From assembly GCF_001625305.1 (NCBI RefSeq), contig NW_017804131.1, forward strand, positions 652,885 to 716,884: a stretch of DNA of 64,000 nucleotides. The letters are read 5' to 3'. The notes under the pieces were generated by a model that ran no database searches, was not told the DNA's origin, and saw nothing but the letters and a program-made list of their open reading frames with translations. Origin of the DNA: Branchiostoma belcheri. Taxonomy: Eukaryota; Chordata; Leptocardii; Amphioxiformes; Branchiostomatidae. This document shows, in pieces, positions 22,780 to 33,690 of this stretch; within the stretch, counting starts at the first letter, position 1, and each line of letters starts with the position of its first letter. The position numbers and the translations under genes were made by a program.

Positions 22780-23160
22780 GTCCTTCCCAGTTTTTCACAA
22801 GCTTACCCACTCTTAATAATAATATGAAAGTTTGTACACTACCTTTCCTTTGAACATTCTAAAGCACAATCTAGGAACATACATTTAGATTCTGTGCCCT
22901 TTTCTTTTGTCGTTAAGACTTTCATATGGTATTATTATTTCAGCTACGATAAGAGGCTGAACAAGTAATACCATAAAGAGTCATTATTGGATAATAATGT
23001 GAGGGCTCTAGCAGTAATACTCGTGCATTAGGTGAAAAAGCCTTGGAATAGACTGCGCCGCTAAAGAGGATAATGGCCTTTCTGTCCAAGGGCATGATGT
23101 CCTTCCCCGCTCAATACCCAATAACACTGTTATCTTTACAATAAACTGGGCAAATTGGAC
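22780..23160. promoter_or_regulatory. Candidate conserved non-coding block
   Basis: A repeat-free block with many distinct AT-rich homeodomain-like and GATA-like cores separated by mixed-composition DNA. Examples are CATATGGTATTATTA near 22923, GGATAATAATG near 22989, GAGGATAATGG near 23067 and TTTACAATAAACTGG near 23134. It has no ORF and no repeat signature. Enhancer function is inference. Confidence 0.25.
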
Positions 23161-23749
23161 TGACTGGATATGTTTGGTTATAAGCTAGAGGGCAAAATGA
23201 TTATCAGAACTTTGACAGAAGAAACAAACATTTTTTTCTGCTAACAATAACATTTTTCTGCTAACAGTAGCAGTAAGATGTGTTTATGCTTCATTTATTC
23301 TAACTTGGAAGGAATATTTTTGAGCCTACTAAGTGCATGCATGATTTCATCTATTGTTAATGTTTTTATAAGCCGGAAAGGTCTTTAAAAAAGTTTGTCA
23401 TCATAACTTGTTCCGCATAGTTTTGCCTATTACCAAATTAAGGGCCAGGTCATATAACATAACATGGTACAATTGCATTATAGGCAATCTTGAGACTGTA
23501 TCCTGAAAAAGCTGTTTTAGATCCTTGTCAGTGGTTGGTTCTGCTACAACCTGGTTAAAAATTCTACGGCATCAAAATTATACAACGACCTACGATAAAT
23601 TTGTTGTCCGTCACCAAATGAGAAAGTAGCAACTCTCTAGTTGTGGTGCCATGATGGTGAACAGGAGAATCTTTGTGAGGGTGTCTGGGTGTAAGGGGAC
23701 ACCAGGAATGGGGTAACCATGACCTTGCGATGGGGCAGAGTGGGCGCTG

Positions 23750-23768
23750 GGGGATTATGGTAATCCCC
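23750..23768. promoter_or_regulatory. Perfect inverted K50-homeodomain site
   Basis: GGGGATTATGGTAATCCCC is an exact inverted repeat with a 3-bp spacer. GGATTA/TAATCC is the known core for OTX, PITX and GSC-type homeodomains with lysine 50. It lies in a GC-richer patch (about 23640-23790). Dimeric binding is inferred. Confidence 0.4.
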
Positions 23769-24666
23769 AAGCCTATTATGGCGGAAGATTGGATTCAATA
23801 ATCGTGGCATGTGCTGTGAAGGGATGGCTTAGGGGATAAGGAGAGGGGCAGAGTGTGAGTGGGAATTAAATGTTCCTGGTGCCCAAACAAAAGCTGTTTG
23901 TACTACATGTAAGAGGGATAATTGATGATCCAACTTGGAGTTGATAATGGGTTATAGATACCTTCTAAACTTTTTTTATTAAAGGTACATGTACAATGCA
24001 GCTGTCAGTTGGGGGAAAAGGAAGGATTGTGTTTTGAACTAAATGTATAGAGGAACAATGTTGAAAACAGAATATGTAATAGTGCACTGGGGATATGATT
24101 ACAAAAAGCAAACACCTGCTCAGTGAGTAATTTGATAGATAATAAATTCACTTTAACAAATTTTAAAGAAAAGTCGTTTGCAGAAATTGTTGACGAAACA
24201 ATGACATGAAACCCCAGGCCTCCTGGCACAGTCCAAAAGGGGATGATCACGGGTGAATATTTTGCCCTACTTTTACAAAATGTATTTCTTAACAGTTGTA
24301 TGAAGTAGCCACACTTCCATATTCAAAGACATTGGTAGCACTTTAATGGTATTGAAACATGTAACAGTATGTTTTGTTCATACACTTGTACTATCACTCA
24401 TGATATATGTTTCATGGGTTTTCTCCTATGTTAAAACATCTGGCATTGTGGACAGGTGATAACAGATTATGACATATAGCGGATAGATTTGAAACAGATC
24501 TCCAAGTGCATGTACAGAGATGTATGATGGATAGTCCCCTTATCCAAAGTGAGGAGTACACTTGCCAGACGCAGTTCCGTGGCTGACACGCTGACAAAAC
24601 TGATTACAGAATAGACCTGTAGGGCTAGGTCTGGGCAGGGAGCAGCTCTGATGGGGGCACAGAGGT

Positions 24667-24685
24667 TCAAGGTCAAAATGGCGGC
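24667..24685. promoter_or_regulatory. ERR/SF-1-type site fused to a YY1-type site
   Basis: TCAAGGTCA (24667-24675) runs directly into AAAATGGCGGC, a strong YY1-like sequence. A similar pairing occurs at 34573-34607. No transcript start is visible nearby, so the role is unclear. Confidence 0.3.
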
Positions 24686-25543
24686 TACGCTGCCTTGTGT
24701 CAATGTTTTGTGTAACCCCTACTAGTCACATGAAGAAGGGTTGTCCCATTGTAAAAAGTAGGGGGGACGGTAGGAGTTTTTTTTTATTAAAAGGACTATC
24801 CAATTACTTACTGGCTAAAATATTTTTAGAGTCTCACTTAGACAGAGTGAATGGTGTTACAAATAGAAATTTGTGAACTATGTCATTTTCTATCCCTACA
24901 ACCTGTTCTAGTGGAATAACCCTACATTTCCTGCTATAAGTGATTCATAAATCCAAAGTCTATATTCTTTTAGCTTACTAGACTGCAAGATAAGTTGTTG
25001 AAGTTTCAAAAACTTTTCAGCAAATTGCAGGTTATACCATGGGTATTTTCAATGCCTGTATTCACAAAGCTCAGTCTCCAGCTCACTTAATATACACTGT
25101 ATATCCACCGGTTACTCCTGAACAATACTCTGTAGACCCTACCTAATTACTTAGCATTTACAGATTTCCTACAAAACCCCCAGCAAGCAGGCATGTCCAA
25201 CCTTAGGGCTGATACAAGTGTCAGTTTACATGCCGAAGGGTGTGACAAACAAACAAAAAACTTCTCAAGAATGTGTCTTTTTTTCTCCAGACTGTCTTAT
25301 CTGTGTTTTCCCACACTTGTGACCTGCCCCTAAGGCTGATGGGATAGCGAGATAAGGTATCCCATCAGTCAGTTTGGTGGAATTTCTGCTTGAAAAATCA
25401 CAGAAGTCACAATATTGAAAGTGCAGAAGTTCACCTGAACTGACCCTAGTTTATTACATGTAATTAATTGTCATAAGATTGACTTATCTTGGCAAAAAAG
25501 TAAGTATTTGAATTGTTCACCTGCACAAAAAGTTTTAAAATTC

Positions 25544-25842
25544 CTACAAATTTTTGGAATGAGCAGTGCTGCAGATGATTGTAGGTTTGCAGACATCAAA
25601 GAAACACACATACAAATCCCCCCAGCTCCCAACTGTGAAACGTAAACCAACCAGAAATGTCATTTGAGTCCTTCTCAACCTTTTTTCATATATTGTAGAT
25701 ATGTTATAAATATTTTGAAAGGAGCAATGTTATGCATGAATGTAGGTTTACGAACATCAGAGAAACATATTATCCCAATCCCTTTTGCTACCAACTGTGA
25801 AACTTCAACTAAAAGAGGAATGGCATTTGAGTTCTTGCAATT
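25544..25842. repeat. Diverged tandem duplication, unit about 160 bp
   Basis: The unit at about 25544-25678 aligns with 25705-25842. Shared blocks in the same order are TGTAGGTTT.C.(G)ACATCA.AGAAACA, CCAACTGTGAAAC and CATTTGAGT.CTT. The offset is about 161 bp. The second unit is read through by a 114-codon plus-strand frame (25664-26008), but the first unit is not open in that frame, so I do not call duplicated exons. Confidence 0.65.
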
Positions 25843-27225
25843 TTGTCCTGTCATATCTGAGTGTTCATCTAAAGCCCAGATAAAAGCTGATGTCTGTTTC
25901 TATAGCCTGCAGTACAAACAAATAGTTATCTCCATCAGCCCTGGCTACAGTTGTTATCTGCCCTTTATGATCTCTGCCCCAGACTCAAACACTCCTTTCA
26001 GCCACTGAATGAGCAGCTTTGCCAAGATTTGTTCGGGTGAGTGACTGGAAGATATCTCGCTCTCCTGATAAAAAGAACTGCCTCAGAGCAGGGATCTGCA
26101 GGTAGCTGGTGTGAATAGACTGTCTGGGAGAAATGGTTCACCTAGATTCCAAGGGACGGTTCATTTTCAGTGCTTGATCAGTTGATGTAGAAAGAAGGCT
26201 CGGATGATATTGAACACCAGAGTTGGGAAAATTATTGTGATATCAGAAATCAGAGTTCTTTGAATGTTCCAAGGAAGCTAGAGGGAGACCCCTTGCAATG
26301 TATTAAGTTGTAAGAATTAAGAGAGTAGAAACAGATCTAACTTCTAGAATCTACAGTATGACTTGCATAGCCTTAGGTACATTTTGTACATGTACTCAAA
26401 ACTTGGTGACATGTTGGGTAGGGCTACATAATATGTACTGGTGGTATAATCGGGTATACTATGCCTACCTTTAAAGTTCCAAATTCTACCTTAAGTTATC
26501 ATGGGATTCCTGGTAGTTCATCTTTGTGACACCTTAACTGCTGTGCCTGTACCTGAATTTGAAATGTCTAGATCTGCAATCCTAATGTGCGCTTCCCTGT
26601 GGACAGCCCACTTACAGGACATGCTAACAAGCCTGTCCAGCTAGCCCTGAGGCAGGGAGGCAAAGCCTGAGCCTACCTCCCCTCCTACTACTCCTGATAA
26701 CAGGTTATCCTGTGAAGGCAACCAGGATAATTACAGTCCTCCTAAACGACTAATAGTCACTTGGATCATGGCGAAAACCCATACTCGTACTGACCTCATG
26801 GTGATTTAAGTTGGCTAAACGTCCACCCCCCACCCCCTTCACACATGAGGTTACCTCTAACTTTTCAGGTGTACTGAAATGCGTGTTTCATGGGGACTTT
26901 CTCGTAAGGTGTAACCAGCCAGCTTAATTCTACGTAATTAAGAACTGGACTGCTCTAATTGTCTATTCAATGTAAACATGATGGACGGATGCTTGAAGTA
27001 ACTGGAAGTCATTATTTAGGGATGTCTCTGGGTTTGCTGTTAGGAGTGCAGACTGCAGAGACTTTTTTGTAAGTCAAAACCTCTACCGCGTCTCTCCTAT
27101 AATACAGCATGTATGTTGTACAGGTGCAGTTAAGAAATGCTGTGGTTGTCAGATTTAAGACTGAGATTCCTCACGACTATGTGGATGGTGTCATGCAGGG
27201 CACACATCAGTAGTGCGCTGTAATG
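25843..27225. other. Non-coding stretch, nothing recognised
   Basis: No exon, repeat family or motif cluster was recognised. Confidence 0.5.
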
Positions 27226-27428
27226 TACCATAATTCACTTTATGTTTGCGGTTGCAAATGTTCGCGGTCTGACAAAAACAGAGGTGTTCATGGATATCTG
27301 TTCACGGTGGAAGCAGGTGCAGAAAAAGAAATTTGGCAAATTATTTGTTAAGATAATGTGTGATACAGAAGTGTAACCGTGAAAATTGTGAATATAAAAG
27401 CACCGCGAACATAAAGTGATTTACTGTA
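27226..27428. mobile_element. MITE family D, full copy
   Basis: About 203 bp. The ends are TACCATAATTCACTTTATG and CATAAAGTGATTTACTGTA, imperfect inverted repeats. Next to each end lie TTTGCGGT and ACCGCGAAC, also inverted. The internal TTCACGGTGGAAGCAGGTG aligns with the copy at 40140. Non-coding. Confidence 0.7.
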
Positions 27429-28839
27429 TTGCCTTAGCAAGTCTTCCCTCAGGCAGGTACAGGTATGGGCGAGGAACTCACCTGTGAGGAGAGGTCAGAG
27501 GTCACCTGTAGTGGCATGTAAACAGTCCCATAAATAGCAGGGCAGGCGTAACAAAAGTTGAGTTTTTGTTTATTTTTGTTTGGAGGCAGAAAAGTGACAG
27601 TTCCCTTTGGTATGATGAGTGAGGTGAAGACAAGTTATGTTTCTGCCATATGTTTACGTTACAGGGTCACATTGACTTCATGTTCTGAATACTAGTCATT
27701 GCAACCTTCTTTCAAGCAACCTTTACAGGTTCTAAACCATCTTGAACTGACTTGTTACATGCTGTAACTTACATTATGTGAAGTAAGGTTTAAACAACAA
27801 TGTTCTCTCTCATAGCCTTTCTTATGAGTCAAAGTAAAATCACAGAGTAATAAAACAATCCATAATATGTAATAACCTTATTTCCTTTTATTTTTTGAAG
27901 AAGTGTTCACAAAACAAACCACTTTTGTATTTTGGAAATGGTTGATGGTCATCTGTCCATTTACATCATATAAGTACATGTAATTAAGTTCTTCCTCTTT
28001 TTGTGGTGGTGTCTGATTTCTAATGCCATACAGACAGACGGATTCTACCATGGGATTCTTGATTTGTAATTCTGAAGAAGCCCAAAGCCAAGGTCATCAG
28101 ACTTTCTATTGCAGCTGGAAAACAGGATAAGGAAAAAATGCTGTTAATCCGATTTCAGCAACTTGACTTTTGACTTGCCGCCTTAAGTATTGAGTCCTTC
28201 CACGAACCATGATGGTCATTAAAATTCTTGGATCCAATCGTTTTCCTCTCCAGACCTGACTTTTGCCCTGTGCTCATTTATCCCGAGCTTGTTTAGCATG
28301 TTTATCTCATACAGATGTGTTAAAGTCCATGTCAGCTGGTTAGCAGCCATCTGCAAGTTTAACCCCCTATTTGGACATGTAACAGTCCCATGTTTATCTG
28401 TCAGCAATGGTAGGGAGGAACCATTCGGCATCAACAATAGGGAGGACAGGTCACTGTCAGTGTTGTAAGAATCCATCTATAGGTGTCAACATGTAACATT
28501 CAAGTTCATGTAACATTCAACCTTTTCTAGAAGATGGCAAAATCACATTGATGAATACATACATGTATTGTAAGATTCTTGAGAAGCCATACTAGTAAAT
28601 TTCTTGGTTCACTGCTAAACTGGCCTGTGGAAAGAATTTCAAGGAACAAATATACTAATTGTCAGATTCAAGTTTTCCTCAGCCTGTTTGCCAAAGGAGC
28701 CCTGTTACAAATTGATGGCACCAAGGCTGAGTTTTCCTCATTTCCATCTGCTGTCTTCTTGTCTTCTTTACAGTGTTACTTCAACCTTCTCCCTGCTGAC
28801 TAACCTTGTAACCAATCTGGTACCAAAATGCTACTTCAG
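27429..28839. other. Non-coding stretch
   Basis: No exon was recognised. The 28670-28840 part (TTGCCAAAGGAGCC, then CTTCTCCCTGCTGACTAAC and TGGTACCAAAATGCTAC) resembles the tandem family at 55100-55385 and may be a diverged member. Confidence 0.45.
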
Positions 28840-29240
28840 TTGGGATAAGGTTAGCAAGTAAATGAATCGGTTTGCACGTGGCTTCATCATCGTTCTCAAT
28901 TGCCGACCTGGGGCCTGGAGTATGCTGATTCCTGAGCGAGATGTCTGGCTTGAAATCGGGGTCAGCCCTCGTCTGCTCCCCAAGTTCGCCCATCGGCCTT
29001 GACTGGTGATGAAGTGTGTTTGTAATTGTGCCAATCGTCAGTCTCCTCTTGATGAGAGGGGATGTGAAGTGTCAGGCCCCAGGAGCGCTGGCCCTCTGCT
29101 GGTCTGTACTTGACACATATTTGTCCGAACAGCCTCTGAAGTAAAGCTGTGGTGTTGACTTGTCGGAGCAACTGCAGATATGACAAGAGACGTTGAATAG
29201 TGTGAAAATTTACTATCCGTCCAGGCAGCATAAGAGAGAG
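28840..29240. promoter_or_regulatory. Candidate conserved non-coding block
   Basis: GC-richer, repeat-free DNA in AT-rich surroundings. Several short overlapping minus-strand frames (67-89 codons) cross it in different frames, which argues against a single exon. Its composition resembles the other unique blocks of the window. No specific motif cluster stands out. Confidence 0.2.
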
Positions 29241-32200
29241 AAAGGACAGAAAATGAGAGAAAGAAAAGGAACATAGATAGTGTAGATTCTTTTAAGGAGG
29301 TTTATAAGTTGAACCAACCTCTTTTATAATAGTGAGTGTGTGAGGGAGTGAGTGAGTGTTTCAAAAAGTTACCTAGCCTACAGTTTTGAAAGTTTTGCCA
29401 AGCTGTCTTAAAAAGTTAACCAAAATTTTCACACAATTTTGAAATCCCTGCAATCGTTACAAAGAATGGATGTGAAGTCATATTTCACATCCAGAATTTC
29501 TAGTCCCCAATTCTTGATGGTAGAGCAGATGAATTTAGACAGGTCCATTGGATGTTGAAGTATAACAAATTGATATGTCTTGGCAGGGACCCTCCCCAAA
29601 ACCTTTCAAAGGCAACCCAGGAAGGCAGACTTTCCATTTGTGCTATTGTATTAAACCATCAATGAAATGGCTGACGGCCACTTAATAAAATTGCCCAGAT
29701 GCCCCCATCATAAAACAGTTGTCAGGATGAGTTATGGCCGACATCTGACCTCTCTACCATCCATCCTTCAGGAGCGGCACAGTTTACTTTGTGCATACAG
29801 CTGGAAGCCTGTCGCCTGTCCCTGTGAGTTTATTCAGAGAGCCCAAGCTTATTCAGGGCCTAGCACAATAGCGTGAACTAAAGGAGGGACTTTTTCTAGA
29901 TGTATTGTCGGATCAAAGGAAAGTATTTGTCCGCCGTAGATGTGTCTGAACAGGCTCACAATGTAGGTGAAAGGGGCTATAGGAAAGCCTTGTGTCTTGT
30001 ATAGACTGTACTGTATGATAGCACAAAGACTGGCATGGGAAGCTGCCTGTTGCCAAGGAGGTTCAATTCTGACCAAATTCCTTGCTGTTACAGGAAGATT
30101 TGTGACCTGTAAATTATTTGAAAGTGTTTCATTGTGTGTTCTATGAGTACTAGATTTGGAATGCTGTAAATATGATGAGTTCTTTTTTAGTCATTCATGA
30201 GAAAATAGCATTCTCTGTCAGTGTTTATGTAGTCTTATCTCTGTTCTGTGTAAAAAAAAAATAAATTATTGTGTCGATCATGAAATATTTATCCCAACAC
30301 TGAAAGAGAAATGTTGCCAAAGGTCTAGCTGGAACCCCACAGTGTTCCTGAAACTAGTGAAAGGGTTTGCTATGAAGACTAACAGTACTAACACAGATTT
30401 GATGATGTTCGGAAGTTCCAAGGGGTCACAAGGTTACCGAGGAATGTCCCGACAATGCCACAGAAATGTCCAAACGTCATTTCCATCACAATCTAGAAGT
30501 GAACACTCCGTTTTTCTTTGTTCAACAGACACCCCATCAGTAACATTGCAAACAAACCTCAGTGTTGAAGGACAACAAGCACTTGTGTCCATGTTTGTTT
30601 TTGGAGATACTGCCCTAGAAGTTGCTGATTATTTTCATACACCACACAAAGCTGGTAATGAGTCTAGATAATGGCATGTCCTGCTGTTTCCCCATGAGAT
30701 GGGGTACACAGAAAATGCCTTGATGTTGTAGAAAAGCAAACATTGGGAACCTCCAGAGACAACTGGCAGAATGACTGACACAACAGACATCAGGTTGCAA
30801 GTTTGTAAACACTGCACCATTTTTGGATGGGATGCCCCAATTGCTTGCTATGGTAACCAGACCAGTTCAGTTGCAATGTTTCAGCTTTGATAAGATCTGT
30901 TTCCTTTTAAAACAACTTCAAATACAACATTACAACTTAAGGCCAGTAGTTAATGTAATGAATCTACCCGGTTTTTATAGAAGAACTTTATTGCACGACA
31001 ATTATATGAATCAGCCTTCAAAAGATGCCACTGTAACCTGTCATCATGGCTTTTGGTGACTATATACGTGTCAGGTCTTTCCCAGTACAAGAGATGAACA
31101 AAAAGATGATATTTCTACTTTTGGGTCAATTTTTTCTTCAAGAAAGTTAAATGTCCCCAACTCTGTCTTAAGTTTCTTTTAAGACCAGTTTTAGTGGGCT
31201 CATTTCTGTATTTATCTTACCCCCAAGCTAGAGCGGTAAAACATCTGGTGCAGGTGTAAAGGCATGTCAAAGGTCACCGTTTGTTGCATCCCGTCTTGAG
31301 GACTGTGACAGCTTACAATGTGCAGTAGTCAGCAGTAAACATTTTCTGTTTGTTGGAACTTGTCCTTCAGAGGTGTTGGAAGAGGCTTTGAAGTGTCTGC
31401 GGAGGTCAACTGTCATTGTTGGTGTTCCTTTTGTTTTTCTTTGTTCTCCGAGACGTCAGAAGTAACAAGAGGGTGAAGCAATCCTGTCCAATAACAAATA
31501 CCTGGAAGTTTTGGTGCTTGTCTGCAAAATAAAGGGGTAGACCATTTGTTCTGAGGGGAGAACACTGTAAAATAGATGTAGTAACTCTTCTTTATTCATT
31601 TTGGAGTATCTTTTCAAATGTTAAACTGTAACTTTACTACCAGCATTAATCATGTCGATCTATACTGTTTTATGGTACCACTTCCCTCTATTTTTTCTGA
31701 AAAGTTTGGAAATAAAAAAAAGCCTGTCAGTGTGAAATAACTCTCATGGTTCTACTTTGGAGAGAAATTTGAGGTATTCAGAACTCGTGCCAGGTAGATG
31801 ATGTTGCCATGGCAATGAGGAAGCCTCAGGTCAGGTGCAGACAGAAACACTACAGGGCAAGGGCGGGGCTCCAGATTGTTACAACAGTTACTGCATCCTT
31901 TCTGTACCTTCTTGATCCAAACAAGCATATTCAGCGAGGTTTCTCTACTTTCATCACTAATAGTTGGGACAGTCATCAAATATATATGGGACAATGGGTT
32001 ATCAATATCATCAGATATGGTAGGGGCCTCTTCATTACACATGTAGATAGCTTCAAACGGCGGTTAGAGTTACATAAATAGTTTAGGTGACATATGAAAT
32101 CCTGACTTCCGTTATCAGTCCAACAACAGTCCCTTGGGTGTGGTTCAAGAAAAGGTGGGCGATGCATAGTTTACAGATGATGTACATGTAGTACACACAA

Positions 32201-33561
32201 GCTTCCTGCGATCGCATAGTTGATCTGTAATTTGTCAAACACCAGCTTGTAATGATAAGTATTGGTTTCAGAGATGAGGAAGATGAAAGGACATACCTGT
32301 AGATCATTACTAGTATCATGTCCGGTGGGGACTTTTGCTGCAGATTGAGATGACACGTGTACAGTTTGATGAACGATAAACTATCCGTTGGGGAGTTGAA
32401 AATGAGGGGTAAATTTGCACTGGGAGGATTTTGAAAGTAGGTCCTTGAGTTTTACAAGCAAGACAAGAAAAGAAAAGGTAATAATAAGGTAAAGCATGTT
32501 ATCTTTGATTGCAGTGAAGCACACCATGTCACCCCTATTCCTGTAGATACAGTATGTGTGTTGGGTTCTTTGACTCATAGTAAGATCTCCCTCATTCACA
32601 GAATTTGATGTATAAATTAAAGAGAAAAAAAAAACAAAAGAATGTTACCTTTGAACAGAAATGGCACCTTTTTATGTAATCACCACCCCCTCCCCTTGTC
32701 TTTTCCCCCAGTTTATACAGTATCGGACAATACAATTATCTGCTATAGGTAAATATGCCAGGGAAATGCACAGAAAGTTAATCACTGTCATTCTTGCTGG
32801 TAAATGTATGCCATGTTTCAATGCATTAGACTGATACCTACATCATTCTGCCTAAAGAGATTTAACGGCCAATATTCAAGTGCATTGGAACCCTGCCATG
32901 TACTTCATGGTTCAATCCCTGGCCAGTTTATTGGATTACGCCTTACATTTCAATAAAGTTACACATAAAGAACAAACAGTGATCAAAGATGGTTGCTTCC
33001 TGTGATAAATGTTTACTGGATTTATGTAGATGTGATTAATGTTTGTTTTAACACTTGTAACAAAAGAAAATGTCTTCATGGATATTTGGAAAATAAAATA
33101 ACAAGGAATAGGAGCTAGCAGAGACACCTGTAGCAAGCCCGCAGTAACTGAGCACTGACAAAATGAAGATTATGAATTAACCTTCTCACTACTATGATAG
33201 TATGATTGCCATTTGGCACCAACTATGTGTCAGTCCTGGAGTTAGGCAGCTATTAGACAGTTAAGAAATGGTGCCCCCCTCCCAATACAAGGGTATCAAG
33301 CTGTCTTTTGCTCCTTGCTCTCTAGGCTAATTATTCAACCTTATTACTAAAATTCCTTCTCCTGACAGATATCAATATGAATTAAAAGGACAAGTAACAG
33401 AACTTTCTTGTGGTCTTGACAGCTTCCTTTGATAAGGACATCGTCTTTCAAGACCAACAGTAATATACGCAGTCCATATTATGTTTTGAGGAAATGTCGC
33501 AGCCTAATAGCAAGGAATGGAGAATTGAGTAGTTTGGAGTGTACAGGGCGCGGCCATAGCC
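29241..33561. other. Long non-coding stretch
   Basis: No exon or transposon was recognised. The block at about 29640-30000 is GC-richer and includes a TCF-like GATCAAAGG near 29911. An RFX-like X-box lies at 31803. ORFs up to 109 codons (30342-30671) have no recognisable motif. Confidence 0.45.
31803..31816. promoter_or_regulatory. RFX X-box-like site
   Basis: GTTGCCATGGCAAT differs by one base from the palindromic RFX X-box GTTGCCATGGCAAC. It is isolated, and nothing nearby identifies a target gene. Confidence 0.35.
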
Positions 33562-33690
33562 TAATCTCCAAGCAGATACTGGGTTGACAACTGTCATGTT
33601 TTCTGCTGTGGGGTCTAGGGTCAAGAAGTCTGGCTGTTCGGAAAGTGACAAACATTACAATTGTCCACCCAACATCTACTTGAAGTTTAA
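33562..33690. mobile_element. MITE family A, about 129 bp copy
   Basis: Starts TAATCTCCAAGCAGATACTG and ends CAACATCTACTTGAAG. It is collinear with the 39412 copy, sharing GGTTGACA, GTTTTCTG and TTACAATTGTCCA/TACAATTGTCCA. The right end is more decayed than the left. The 67-codon minus-strand frame here is an artefact. Confidence 0.7.

Larger units (their letters stand above)
23161..25543. other. Non-coding stretch with two notable motif clusters
   Basis: Contains the palindromic K50 homeodomain site at 23750-23768 and the ERR/YY1-like pair at 24667-24685, listed separately. No exon or transposon was recognised. Confidence 0.5.

Noticed and set aside
32860-32935. Possible second tRNA-derived SINE (GGTTCAATCCC near 32910)
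   Set aside because: B-box-like only. No A-box at a sensible distance and no second copy seen.
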